NCBI GenBank assembly: GCA_034408745.1
Contig: JAWXCM010000178.1
Location: forward strand, 1-5,136
Direction of reading: 5' to 3'
From: JAWXCM01 sp034408745
GTDB taxonomy: Bacteria > Acidobacteriota > Terriglobia > Bryobacterales > Bryobacteraceae
Length of the DNA: 5,136 bases
Shown here: positions 1 to 5,136 of the stretch, in pieces
Layout: each line of letters opens with the position of its first letter
Numbering within the stretch: position 1 is the stretch's first letter
Made by a program: the position numbers and the translations under genes
Notes under the pieces: generated by a model
Database searches by the model: none
Told to the model about the DNA's origin: nothing
The model's input: the letters and a program-made list of their open reading frames with translations, nothing else

Positions 1-224
1 AGCTGGTATTCCTGGGGGGTCTGGGGATTCCAGGTTTCGATGAGGCCGGCTCGGATGGCGTGGTGGTCGGCTGGATTTTCGTGGCGGATGGGGCGGTAGA
101 TGGTTGCGGTGGCTCCGTGGGTTGTGGAGTTGGCGGCGGCGGTGGTTTTGCCTTGTGGGGTTCGGGGGCCGGTGGACTTTTCGGCGTTGCGGCGGTTGGC
201 TTCGGCTTGCTTCTGGCTGGTCAT
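1..224 (-). CDS. STGPRTP-family hypothetical protein, 3' end cut off by the window edge
   Basis: The minus strand reads openly from ATG at 224-222 to the window edge, giving 74 codons with no stop. The product begins MTSQKQAEANRRNAEKSTG and continues PRTPQGKTTAAANSTTHGA. This matches a family I recall as 'ANRxNAxxSTGPRTPEGKxxxxxNxxxHGL', common in acidobacteria and planctomycetes, often in many copies per genome and of unknown function. A second block, ENPADHHAIRAGLIETWNPQ (residues 49-68), also fits the family, where an acidic 'ExPxEF..L...L...' stretch comes before a helical region. The N-terminus is basic and low in hydrophobic residues, with no signal peptide or membrane helix, so a cytoplasmic protein is likely. 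The start is supported by a strong Shine-Dalgarno six bases upstream; an in-frame TGA lies further upstream with no other ATG or GTG between. Codons end mostly in C or A, unlike the plus-strand shadow frame at 104-313. No function can be assigned. Confidence 0.85.
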   Translation of the reverse strand, partial: MTSQKQAEANRRNAEKSTGPRTPQGKTTAAANSTTHGATATIYRPIRHENPADHHAIRAGLIETWNPQTPQEYQ

Positions 225-330
225 GGCTAGCTCCTTTGGTGGCTGCGGCGCAGTTGACGGCGGCGTCGCATTGTGAAACGGGTTTGTTGGGTTGGAGGTT
301 CACGCCGCAGTGAGTCTCCTGCAGTAACAT
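225..330 (-). other. Possible leader ORF or gene remnant upstream of the STGPRTP gene
   Basis: In a different minus-strand frame from the edge gene, an ATG at 330-328 opens a frame that looks protein-like up to about 225: MLLQETHCGVNLQPNKPVSQ, then CDAAVNCAAATKGAS. From the GTG at 303 to 225 there are 26 codons, of which 16 end in C, the same third-base style as the edge gene. No good Shine-Dalgarno precedes the ATG. An AGGAG at 320-316 sits 12 bases before the GTG at 303. The frame stays open past 224 and overlaps the edge gene, but there it reads as arginine- and proline-rich shadow. It may be a short leader, an N-terminal part displaced by a frameshift, or chance. The minus strand also offers an imperfect 7-bp stem (244-250 with 264-270) just before the Shine-Dalgarno. 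Confidence 0.2.
231..237 (-). promoter_or_regulatory. Shine-Dalgarno for the STGPRTP-family gene
   Basis: On the minus strand AAAGGAG is followed by six bases (CTAGCC) and then ATG at 224. The match and spacing are near ideal. This decides the start of the edge gene over the competing upstream reading frame. Confidence 0.75.
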
Positions 331-392
331 GTACAAATGAGGGAGATCGTCAGCATACGGCTGTACCCGCGGATCCTCGCAGCAGGAAAACT

Positions 393-396
393 GGAG
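393..396 (+). promoter_or_regulatory. Short Shine-Dalgarno for the cyclase-like gene
   Basis: GGAG lies four bases (TAAA) before the ATG at 401. The spacing is short but usable. A weaker AGGA at 384-387 lies 13 bases upstream. The next in-frame ATG, codon 11 at 431, has no comparable site, so 401 is preferred. Confidence 0.5.
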
Positions 397-400
397 TAAA

Positions 401-1720
401 ATGACTTCGATAACACAGCCAATTCCCCAGATGGAGATCGCTTCGGTCCTGTTCATGGACATCGTTGGATACTCGAAGGAGTCCATTGAGCAGCAGACCA
501 AACTGCAGCGCCGGCTCAAGAAGATTGTAGGGGCCACGGTCGAGTACAAAACTGCGACCGAGCGGGCGTCTCTCATCTCACTGCCTACCGGGGACGGGAT
601 GGCGCTGGTGTTTTTCGACCTGCCGATGAAGCCGGTAGAGTGCGCCGTTGCCACAGCGATGGCGCTGCGGGAATATCCGGAGATCCAGCTACGCATGGGC
701 GTGCATTCCGGTCCGGTGACCCGCATCTCCGACATCAACGCGAACGTGAACGTGGCGGGTGGCGGGATCAACATGGCGCAACGGGTGATGGATGCGGGAG
801 ACGGCGGCCATATCCTGGTATCGCAATCGGTTGCCGAAGTACTGCAGAACATGGGCGAGTGGCGCGACCGGCTGCGGGATCTGGGCGACGTTACGGTCAA
901 GCACGGGGTCAAGATACGCCTGTATCAGCTTTTGATGGACGGTCTGAACCAGGAAATTCCGAGCAGGATTGCGGCTGCCTCCGGAAGTTCCAGGTTCGGC
1001 AGCGGTGGCGCGGGCGGTTCTCAAAAGAAGCAGCTTCTGATTGGGGGCGGCGCGGTACTGGCGCTTGCAGCGGCTGGCGCTTTTTTCGCGATGCGGCCGT
1101 CTTCCGCTCCGAAACAGAACGTCGAGCAGGCTGGAATGCCAATGGCGGTGCCAGCCGGTGGACGGGAAATCAGCTACTGGATCAAGGTGCAGAAGTTTCG
1201 CGACAAGAAGCCGATGGGCAAGCCTTTCCAGTTGAACGCGGACATTAACTTCGAACAGGGCTATGGTCTGCACTTCGGGTTCCAAAGCCCGCAGGAAGGC
1301 TGTTTGTACGTGATCAATCAGGGCCCGAACAGTCGGGCCGGAGAACCGGATTTCAACGTTCTGTTTCCGGCACCGCACCTGAACGACAACAAGCCGCGAA
1401 TCCACGCGGGGGCGGCTGTGGTGCTGCCTAAGGAAGAGGGGGAATACATCCAGTTCGATGCCGAAGAGGGCACGGAAAACCTCTGGATGGTATGGGCTGC
1501 GAAAGAGATACCTGAGCTGGAGGCCGCCCGTGCCGCAGCCGATTTCGGGGTACATCAGGGCAAGGTAGTGAATGTGGCGGCGGCCCAGCGACTGGAAGCC
1601 TACCTGAACACGCAGAAGAAGAATCCGATGGTTGCCACCGCGGATGAAGTGAAGCAGCAGACCACGCTGAAGAGCGCGGGAGACGTCCTGGTCTCCCTCC
1701 GCAAGCTTTCGCACCACTAA
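401..1720 (+). CDS. Membrane-anchored class III adenylate/guanylate cyclase-like protein with C-terminal DUF4384-like domain
   Basis: The product has 439 residues. Residues about 12-180 form a class III nucleotide cyclase domain, the fold that makes cAMP or cGMP from ATP or GTP. Visible motifs are FMDIVGYS with metal ligand D20, LPTGDGMALVFF with metal ligand D65, RMGVHSGPV (98-106), and NVAGGGINMAQR with transition-state residues N124 and R128. The usual substrate-selecting lysine and aspartate positions align to L61 and G121, so the product nucleotide cannot be predicted; I recall this LPTGDG/AGGGIN variant as a recurring acidobacterial subgroup. A Gly/Ser linker (194-207) and K209-K210 precede one hydrophobic helix at about 212-231. 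By the positive-inside rule the cyclase is cytoplasmic and residues 232-439 periplasmic. Residues about 257-370 resemble DUF4384, with FQSPQEGCLYVINQGPNS and LFPAPHLNDNKPRIHAGA typical of it. A sensor-like role for that half is inference. The gene converges on the Ig-repeat gene 15 bases downstream. Confidence 0.93.
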   Translation: MTSITQPIPQMEIASVLFMDIVGYSKESIEQQTKLQRRLKKIVGATVEYKTATERASLISLPTGDGMALVFFDLPMKPVECAVATAMALREYPEIQLRMGVHSGPVTRISDINANVNVAGGGINMAQRVMDAGDGGHILVSQSVAEVLQNMGEWRDRLRDLGDVTVKHGVKIRLYQLLMDGLNQEIPSRIAAASGSSRFGSGGAGGSQKKQLLIGGGAVLALAAAGAFFAMRPSSAPKQNVEQAGMPMAVPAGGREISYWIKVQKFRDKKPMGKPFQLNADINFEQGYGLHFGFQSPQEGCLYVINQGPNSRAGEPDFNVLFPAPHLNDNKPRIHAGAAVVLPKEEGEYIQFDAEEGTENLWMVWAAKEIPELEAARAAADFGVHQGKVVNVAAAQRLEAYLNTQKKNPMVATADEVKQQTTLKSAGDVLVSLRKLSHH

Positions 1721-1739
1721 ACCCATTGTTTCGGTTTAG
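1717..1739. terminator. Inverted repeat spanning both convergent stop codons, possible bidirectional terminator
   Basis: CTAAACC at 1717-1723 is exactly complementary to GGTTTAG at 1733-1739, with a nine-base loop. Each arm contains a stop codon: TAA at 1718-1720 for the cyclase-like gene and TAA (read on minus) at 1738-1736 for the Ig-repeat gene. The place is right for a shared terminator. The stem is short and AT-leaning and no T-run follows on either strand, so an intrinsic terminator is only a possibility. Confidence 0.35.
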
Positions 1740-3118
1740 CGGTCCCGGGTGATCACGGTTGACTGGCCGACGGAATTTGTGAACACCACCGAGATGCTGG
1801 CGATGTCGGCCTTGTTACCGGTGATGGTCACCGGGAACCGAAGCACGAAGGTGCTGCCACCTTCCAGTGATTCGGCTGTCTGGTAGTAGGTTCGCGACGT
1901 CGTGGTGAGGTCGATTGTGAATCCCGCACTGCCTGTCAACTGGCTGCCCGGTCTGGGATTGAAAGTGACGGTCGCACTGGTCAGGTTTCGTGGCGTGGAG
2001 AAGCCGGTGGCCACAATGGTGAACCCGGTCGGGGTTTCGCTCTCAAACGCGATGTCTGTCAGCACCGGCGGCAGAACTGGCACGGTCACCTGACCGGCGG
2101 ACAGGCCGGGCAGCAAGCTGATGCCTCCGCCGCGCAGACCGGTGAGCGTAATGCTGGCGACTCCAGCCACGGTACCGAGCTGGAACCTTCCGAGGACGAT
2201 GGAACGTGCCCCTGCCGGAATCTGGAAGGTGAACAATCTACGCTGGCCGGCTGGTTCGACCCACTGCACCTGAGGATTGTCCGTGGTGGCGAAGGCGTTT
2301 GCCACAAAGATAAGCTCGACGTCTCCGACCAGGGCGATGGGTGCGGGCGCGCTGAGCTCGAGGATCACTGACACGGGTTCGAGCAGCGTGGAGGGCGACC
2401 CGAGCGACATGGAGAACGAGGGTATGCCCGGGGGAATCACACGCAAGGTGCAGGAGTAACGGGCCGGCGCCGATCCGGAACGATCGGAGACGTCGACGGT
2501 GTAGGTGTACTCCTGGATCAGGTCCGGGGTGCCGGAGAGGGCGAGGAACCCGCCGGAAGGCACGCTTTGGAGCCACGAGGGTCCATTCACCCGCCACGAG
2601 TAGGTTTCGTCGCCGCCGACCGCCCGCAACTGACCACCGAAAGACTGGCCGAAGACGAGCGGCTCAGCGGGACATGCGGAAGAGACGATGTTGACGGACA
2701 AGGGCGCCAGCGCAGCTTTGTTCGAACAGTCGAAGCTCTGCGGTCTGGAACCCACACTGTCCTGGAAGGTGACGCGGCAGGCGAATGGCAGCGCGTCGGG
2801 CGGTGTTCCGGTGAGGGTGACGCCTGGGCCGGAAGTTGCGTTTAAGGTCAGCCAGGCTGGGCCGGAGAGGCTCCATCGATAGGGATCGACGCCACCGGAC
2901 CCGGTGAACGATACGACCCAGGGAACTCCGACGACGAGGTCGCCGGGAGGCGTGGTTCGGAGACTGAGTGCTTCCAGCGTGCGGAAGCTGCACTGGGTGG
3001 GCCGGAAGGTATTCCCCGCATCGTCGGTTACGGTAACGCCGACTATATATGTGGCGCCGTCGCCCGGGGCCTCGCCGATAATCGAGGTGGCAGGACCGGT
3101 GGTATTTGTCAGCCGCAT
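1736..3118 (-). CDS. C-terminal part of a frameshifted multi-domain Ig-like (He_PIG-like) secreted protein
   Basis: This frame ends at TAA 1738-1736. An ATG at 3118 gives 460 codons, but that ATG is very likely internal: no Shine-Dalgarno precedes it, and MRLTNTTG lies in the middle of an Ig-like module whose first half (YRWTLAPAPAW) is in the same frame just upstream. The frame continues the gene that is interrupted at 3109. Numbering from this ATG, residues 1-47 finish module 8, 48-136 are module 9 (PYRWSLSGPAWLTL, LTGTPP, FQDSVGS), and 137-229 are module 10 (C149 to C223, GPSWLQ, LSGTP, VSDRSGS). Residues about 232-460 are a different, cysteine-free, beta-rich region. The modules look like extracellular beta-sandwiches that could serve in adhesion or cell-surface display; no catalytic motif is visible. 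The N-terminal half of the gene lies upstream at 3109-5136. Confidence 0.8.
   Translation of the reverse strand: MRLTNTTGPATSIIGEAPGDGATYIVGVTVTDDAGNTFRPTQCSFRTLEALSLRTTPPGDLVVGVPWVVSFTGSGGVDPYRWSLSGPAWLTLNATSGPGVTLTGTPPDALPFACRVTFQDSVGSRPQSFDCSNKAALAPLSVNIVSSACPAEPLVFGQSFGGQLRAVGGDETYSWRVNGPSWLQSVPSGGFLALSGTPDLIQEYTYTVDVSDRSGSAPARYSCTLRVIPPGIPSFSMSLGSPSTLLEPVSVILELSAPAPIALVGDVELIFVANAFATTDNPQVQWVEPAGQRRLFTFQIPAGARSIVLGRFQLGTVAGVASITLTGLRGGGISLLPGLSAGQVTVPVLPPVLTDIAFESETPTGFTIVATGFSTPRNLTSATVTFNPRPGSQLTGSAGFTIDLTTTSRTYYQTAESLEGGSTFVLRFPVTITGNKADIASISVVFTNSVGQSTVITRDR
1739..2431 (-). other. Cysteine-free C-terminal region of the Ig-repeat protein
   Basis: This region of about 230 residues follows module 10 and has no PSWL, GTPP or cysteine. 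Two parts can be seen. The first has VSVILELSAPAPIALVGDVE, then FTFQIPAGARSIVLGRFQLG and TVAGVASITL, like a beta-sandwich with an IPAG strand. The second starts near 2090 with PTGFTIVATGFSTPRNLTSA and contains TYYQTAESLEGGSTF and DIASISVVFTNSVGQS. I recall the same order of motifs at the ends of many Solibacter/Bryobacterales secreted proteins; I know no family name for it. It could be a cell-surface retention or export domain, but that is a guess. Confidence 0.55.
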
Positions 3119-5136
3119 CCACGCCGGAGCTGGAGCCAGAGTCCAGCGGTACCTGAGCCGGACCCACCCGCTACTGAGAACGGGAGCGTGAGCCCCTGGC
3201 CGGCGGGTACTGGATCACTGGGGCAACCCGCGCCGGAGGGTACGGTCTGGATGGGCGGCGGATCGACCTTAAGGGCCGGGAAATCGATTCTGAGACCGCA
3301 GCCGAAGCTGGCTGGAAGGGACTGGATGGAGTCGACGACGCGCAGCTGGAGGTCGACCGGACCGGGCGCGGGCGCGACGCCGGACAAGGTAGCGGTTCCG
3401 GCATCCGTGGTCTTGACCTGCAGCCACGAAGGCGAGATCACGGTCCAGCGGTATGGGCCGGTGCCACCCTGGACGGACACGTTCAAGTCGAGGGTGTTTC
3501 CGGTGGTTACGGTTTCCTGGCAGACTCCGGTTGCGACCAGACGCGGGGCTACTGAGATGCTGCAACCGAACGTGGACTGGAGACCGGCGGCATCGGCGGC
3601 AACGGCCGAGACGCTGTAGACTCCGGCGGCGGGAGGCACGCCGACCAGTTTGCCGAGGCCGGGATCGTAGGTCAGCCAGCTGGGGCTAATGTTGCGGAAC
3701 ACGTTTTCCCCGTTGCCACCCGTGAGCACCACCGGGATTTCGACGCGGAGGCCGGCCGGGTACGCGATGGTCTGGCAGCTTGCGGTGACGTTGAGGGGCG
3801 GTACAGGGGGCGGCGCCTGGAAATCGACACGGCACGAGAACGGGGTCGCGCTGGACCCGATGGCATCGCCGACAAGGATGGTGATGTCGCTGGAGGCGGC
3901 GCCGGAAGCAGGCAGGCCGGTGAAATCGGCCGAGTTGGCACGAACGGCCCGCAACTGTAGCCAGTTGGGATAGAGAACCGTGAAGGTGTACGGTGCTGTT
4001 CCGCCCAGAGCGGTCAGGGATATTCCGAACAGTGCATCGGATGGTGCACTGGCCGGGCATGTACCGGCGAGGCTCAAGGGAGTCCCGACGCTGAGATTGC
4101 AGCTAAAGGTAGCTTGCGCACCGGACGAATCGGTCACGACGATCGAGAAGGTGTAGATCCCGACGGCGGGAGGGACTCCGACCACGCTGCTGTTGGAAGC
4201 CTGATACGTCAGCCAGGACGGGTTGGTCACGCGATACGTGTAGTTTCCGGTGCCACCGGTCGCCTGCAATGGAAGCTCCAGTCGGGCCCCGGTGGGGTAG
4301 GGTCTTGTGGGGCAGACGGCTGAGACCTGAAGCTTTGTCTGAACCTCAGTGCGGCATGTGAAGCGGGCGAGCGTCGACTGGATCGAGTCAGTGACCGTGA
4401 TGTTGATATCGGCGGCACCGTTTATGGGTGGTGTTCCGGTGAAGGTGGCCGCGGCGGCTCCGTTGGTGGCGACGCGGAGCCACGAAGGAGATACGACCGT
4501 CCAGTTGAATGGGCCGACGCCTCCCTGCGCTGTGAGCGTCACGGTAAGTGGAGTGCCGGCGACTGGCGTTGCCGGACAGGTGCCGCTGATGGTGAGCCCG
4601 GCGGCCACTGTGATGTTGCAACTGAAGTTTGCCTGGCGGCCGGAGGAATCGGTTACGCGGAATGCGATGGGGTGGATTCCCGTCGTCGGCGGTGTGCCGG
4701 TGAAGGCTCCGGCAGTCGCGTTGTAAGTGAGCCAGGCTGGGGTGACGGAGGTGAACGTGTAGCCGCCGCTTCCGCCGGTGGCCTGCACGGGGATGCTGAG
4801 GGGGGAGCCTGCCGGGTAGCTGGTTGTCTGGCAGGTGCCTGTAGGTTGTCCATCGGGATTGGAAGGGGACAGCACGGAAAGTTGCAGGGCGGCGGAGATG
4901 GGTATGGAACAGCTGAAGGTGCCTGCTGCTGTGCCTATGGAATCCGTGAGTCGCACCGAGACTGCTGCGGGTCCGGCGGTGGTTGGGGTGCCGGAGAACT
5001 GGGCGATTGCGCCTGTGGCTGTGCCGAGCTGGAGCCAGGTCGGGCTGCTTACTGCCCATGTGTATGGTGCCTGTCCGCCTGCTGCGGTCAGTGTGAATTG
5101 CGTGATCGGGGTCCCGACGGTGCCGGTGGTCGGGCA
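3109..5136 (-). CDS. Multi-domain Ig-like (He_PIG-like) secreted protein, 5' end outside the window and ending early at a frame break
   Basis: The frame is open from the right edge (codon 1 at 5136-5134, a cysteine) to TGA at 3111-3109, 675 codons. The GTG at 4956 that could be read as a start is an internal valine: the 60 codons before it form the first part of an Ig-like module (CPTTGTVGTP, then SSPTWLQL and FSGTP). The true start and any signal peptide lie beyond the window. Seven full or nearly full modules and half of an eighth are present. Each has a GGxGxY turn, a PSWL motif, a GTPP or GVPP loop and a VTDS(S/I)G strand, typical of the putative Ig repeat He_PIG (PF05345 as I recall it). 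A cysteine pair per module suggests disulfides and hence export. Proline-rich linkers occur at about 3822-3793 (QAPPPVPP) and 3267-3249 (DPPPIQ). The last 13 residues (GTAGLWLQLRRGC and on) do not fit a module, showing the frame has been lost. Confidence 0.85.
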   Translation of the reverse strand, partial: CPTTGTVGTPITQFTLTAAGGQAPYTWAVSSPTWLQLGTATGAIAQFSGTPTTAGPAAVSVRLTDSIGTAAGTFSCSIPISAALQLSVLSPSNPDGQPTGTCQTTSYPAGSPLSIPVQATGGSGGYTFTSVTPAWLTYNATAGAFTGTPPTTGIHPIAFRVTDSSGRQANFSCNITVAAGLTISGTCPATPVAGTPLTVTLTAQGGVGPFNWTVVSPSWLRVATNGAAAATFTGTPPINGAADINITVTDSIQSTLARFTCRTEVQTKLQVSAVCPTRPYPTGARLELPLQATGGTGNYTYRVTNPSWLTYQASNSSVVGVPPAVGIYTFSIVVTDSSGAQATFSCNLSVGTPLSLAGTCPASAPSDALFGISLTALGGTAPYTFTVLYPNWLQLRAVRANSADFTGLPASGAASSDITILVGDAIGSSATPFSCRVDFQAPPPVPPLNVTASCQTIAYPAGLRVEIPVVLTGGNGENVFRNISPSWLTYDPGLGKLVGVPPAAGVYSVSAVAADAAGLQSTFGCSISVAPRLVATGVCQETVTTGNTLDLNVSVQGGTGPYRWTVISPSWLQVKTTDAGTATLSGVAPAPGPVDLQLRVVDSIQSLPASFGCGLRIDFPALKVDPPPIQTVPSGAGCPSDPVPAGQGLTLPFSVAGGSGSGTAGLWLQLRRGCG
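3149..3168 (-). other. Frame break inside Ig-like module 8
   Basis: Reading on minus, the upstream frame gives FSVAGGSGS (last sensible codon TCA at 3156-3154). The module resumes as YRWTLAPAPAW from TAC at 3151-3149 in the next frame. Two bases (3153-3152) are left over, so the change is either one base lost (GGSGSGYRW) or two gained (GGSGSYRW). The second gives the GGxGxY spacing seen in most other modules. The break sits at GGTACC (3148-3153). I see no X XXY YYZ heptamer, so programmed slippage is not supported. A genuine inactivating indel and an assembly or sequencing error cannot be told apart from this window. Confidence 0.8.

Larger units (their letters stand above)
225..400. promoter_or_regulatory. 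Divergent intergenic region between edge gene and cyclase
   Basis: These 176 bases separate two divergent starts (224 minus, 401 plus) and so should hold promoters for both. I see no convincing sigma-70 pair. On the plus strand TACAAA at 332-337 could be a -10, but nothing like TTGACA lies 16-18 bases upstream. TTCACG (299-304) with TAACAT (325-330) has a 20-base spacer, which is long. TTGACG at 254-259 has no -10 partner. Promoter positions are therefore left open. Confidence 0.35.
2432..5136 (-). repeat. Tandem array of ten Ig-like modules, two types alternating A-B
   Basis: Approximate module limits, read on minus: A1 5136-4897 (partial), B1 4896-4606, A2 4605-4339, B2 4338-4084, A3 4083-3799, B3 3798-3547, A4 3546-3244, module 8 3243-2978, module 9 2977-2711, module 10 2710-2432. 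The distance between the two conserved cysteines is 75, 71, 74, 71, 75, 71, 74 residues for A1 to A4 in order. Type A has PSWL(Q/R)(L/V) and mostly DSI(Q/G) near its end; type B has W-L-T-Y and mostly VTDSSGxQ with FSCN. Module 8 has a 78-residue spacing and module 10 has 74. Module 9 lacks the first cysteine and has two late ones 17 residues apart. The A-to-A period is about 520-540 bases. Identity is protein-level and patchy in DNA, so this is old duplication of an A-B pair, not recent expansion. Confidence 0.85.

Noticed and set aside
104..313. 69-codon plus-strand ORF at the left edge
   Set aside because: Its Trp/Arg/Gly-rich product has no family look, it has no Shine-Dalgarno, and it is antisense to the STGPRTP gene with its good start.
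689..1726. 345-codon minus-strand ORF opposite the cyclase-like gene
   Set aside because: It lies fully antisense to a gene with clear family motifs. Its product is rich in Arg and His without recognisable domains, as expected of a shadow frame in GC-rich DNA.
3109..3118. Ten-base stop/start overlap as a sign of two translationally coupled genes
   Set aside because: The ATG at 3118 falls inside a module, has no Shine-Dalgarno, and the missing half of the module is found in its own frame directly upstream. A frame break explains it better.
3149..3168. Programmed -1 ribosomal frameshift
   Set aside because: A -1 slip would restore the frame, but no slippery heptamer and no obvious downstream stem or pseudoknot is seen, so an indel is preferred.
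3109..4956. Reading 4956 (GTG) as the true start of the Ig-repeat protein
   Set aside because: The frame is open for the 60 codons up to the window edge and those codons complete a type A module, so the GTG is an internal valine.
4388..5059. 223-codon minus-strand ORF overlapping the Ig-repeat gene
   Set aside because: It is a His/Arg/Pro-rich frame of the same strand as the Ig-repeat gene, whose own frame carries regular modules. It is the shifted reading of those repeats.
2432..5136. CRISPR-like or other short DNA repeat array
   Set aside because: The similarity is a protein-domain repeat with a period of about 260-300 bases and diverged DNA; there are no short identical repeats with unique spacers.

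Overview
The window looks like chromosomal DNA from a GC-rich soil-type bacterium, most likely an acidobacterium of the Bryobacterales/Solibacter group. That guess rests on three family resemblances recalled from memory, not on a search: a short protein with an 'ANRRNAEKSTGPRTP' N-terminus, a membrane-anchored cyclase of the 'NVAGGGINMAQR' type with a DUF4384-like C-terminal half, and a secreted-looking giant protein of He_PIG-like Ig repeats with a C-terminal region I associate with this lineage. No RNA gene, CRISPR array, insertion sequence, attachment site or origin was seen.

Layout. Positions 1-224 (minus) hold the first 74 codons of an STGPRTP-family gene that runs off the left edge, with a strong Shine-Dalgarno at 231-237. 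Positions 225-400 are a divergent intergenic region that also contains a protein-like minus-strand reading frame. Positions 401-1720 (plus) encode a 439-residue class III nucleotide cyclase-like protein: cytoplasmic cyclase domain, one membrane helix, then a probably periplasmic DUF4384-like domain. It converges on the next gene, with only 15 bases between the stop codons; both stops lie inside a 7-bp inverted repeat.

Positions 1736-5136 (minus) are one long gene that enters from the right edge with its N-terminus missing. About 1130 codons are visible. It encodes ten Ig-like modules of 85-105 residues followed by a cysteine-free C-terminal region of about 230 residues. Two module types, A and B, alternate strictly over the first seven modules, and each carries one cysteine near its start and one near its end. 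The reading frame breaks in the eighth module, near 3149-3168: the upstream frame hits a TGA at 3109 while the module continues in another frame down to 1736. The two apparent ORFs are therefore halves of one gene, with either an inactivating indel or a sequence error.

Nothing ties the three genes into one pathway: the first two diverge and the last two converge, so each is probably transcribed separately. The most notable features are the A/B alternation, the frame break, the edge gene, and the cyclase, which keeps the catalytic metal residues but lacks the usual substrate-selecting ones.
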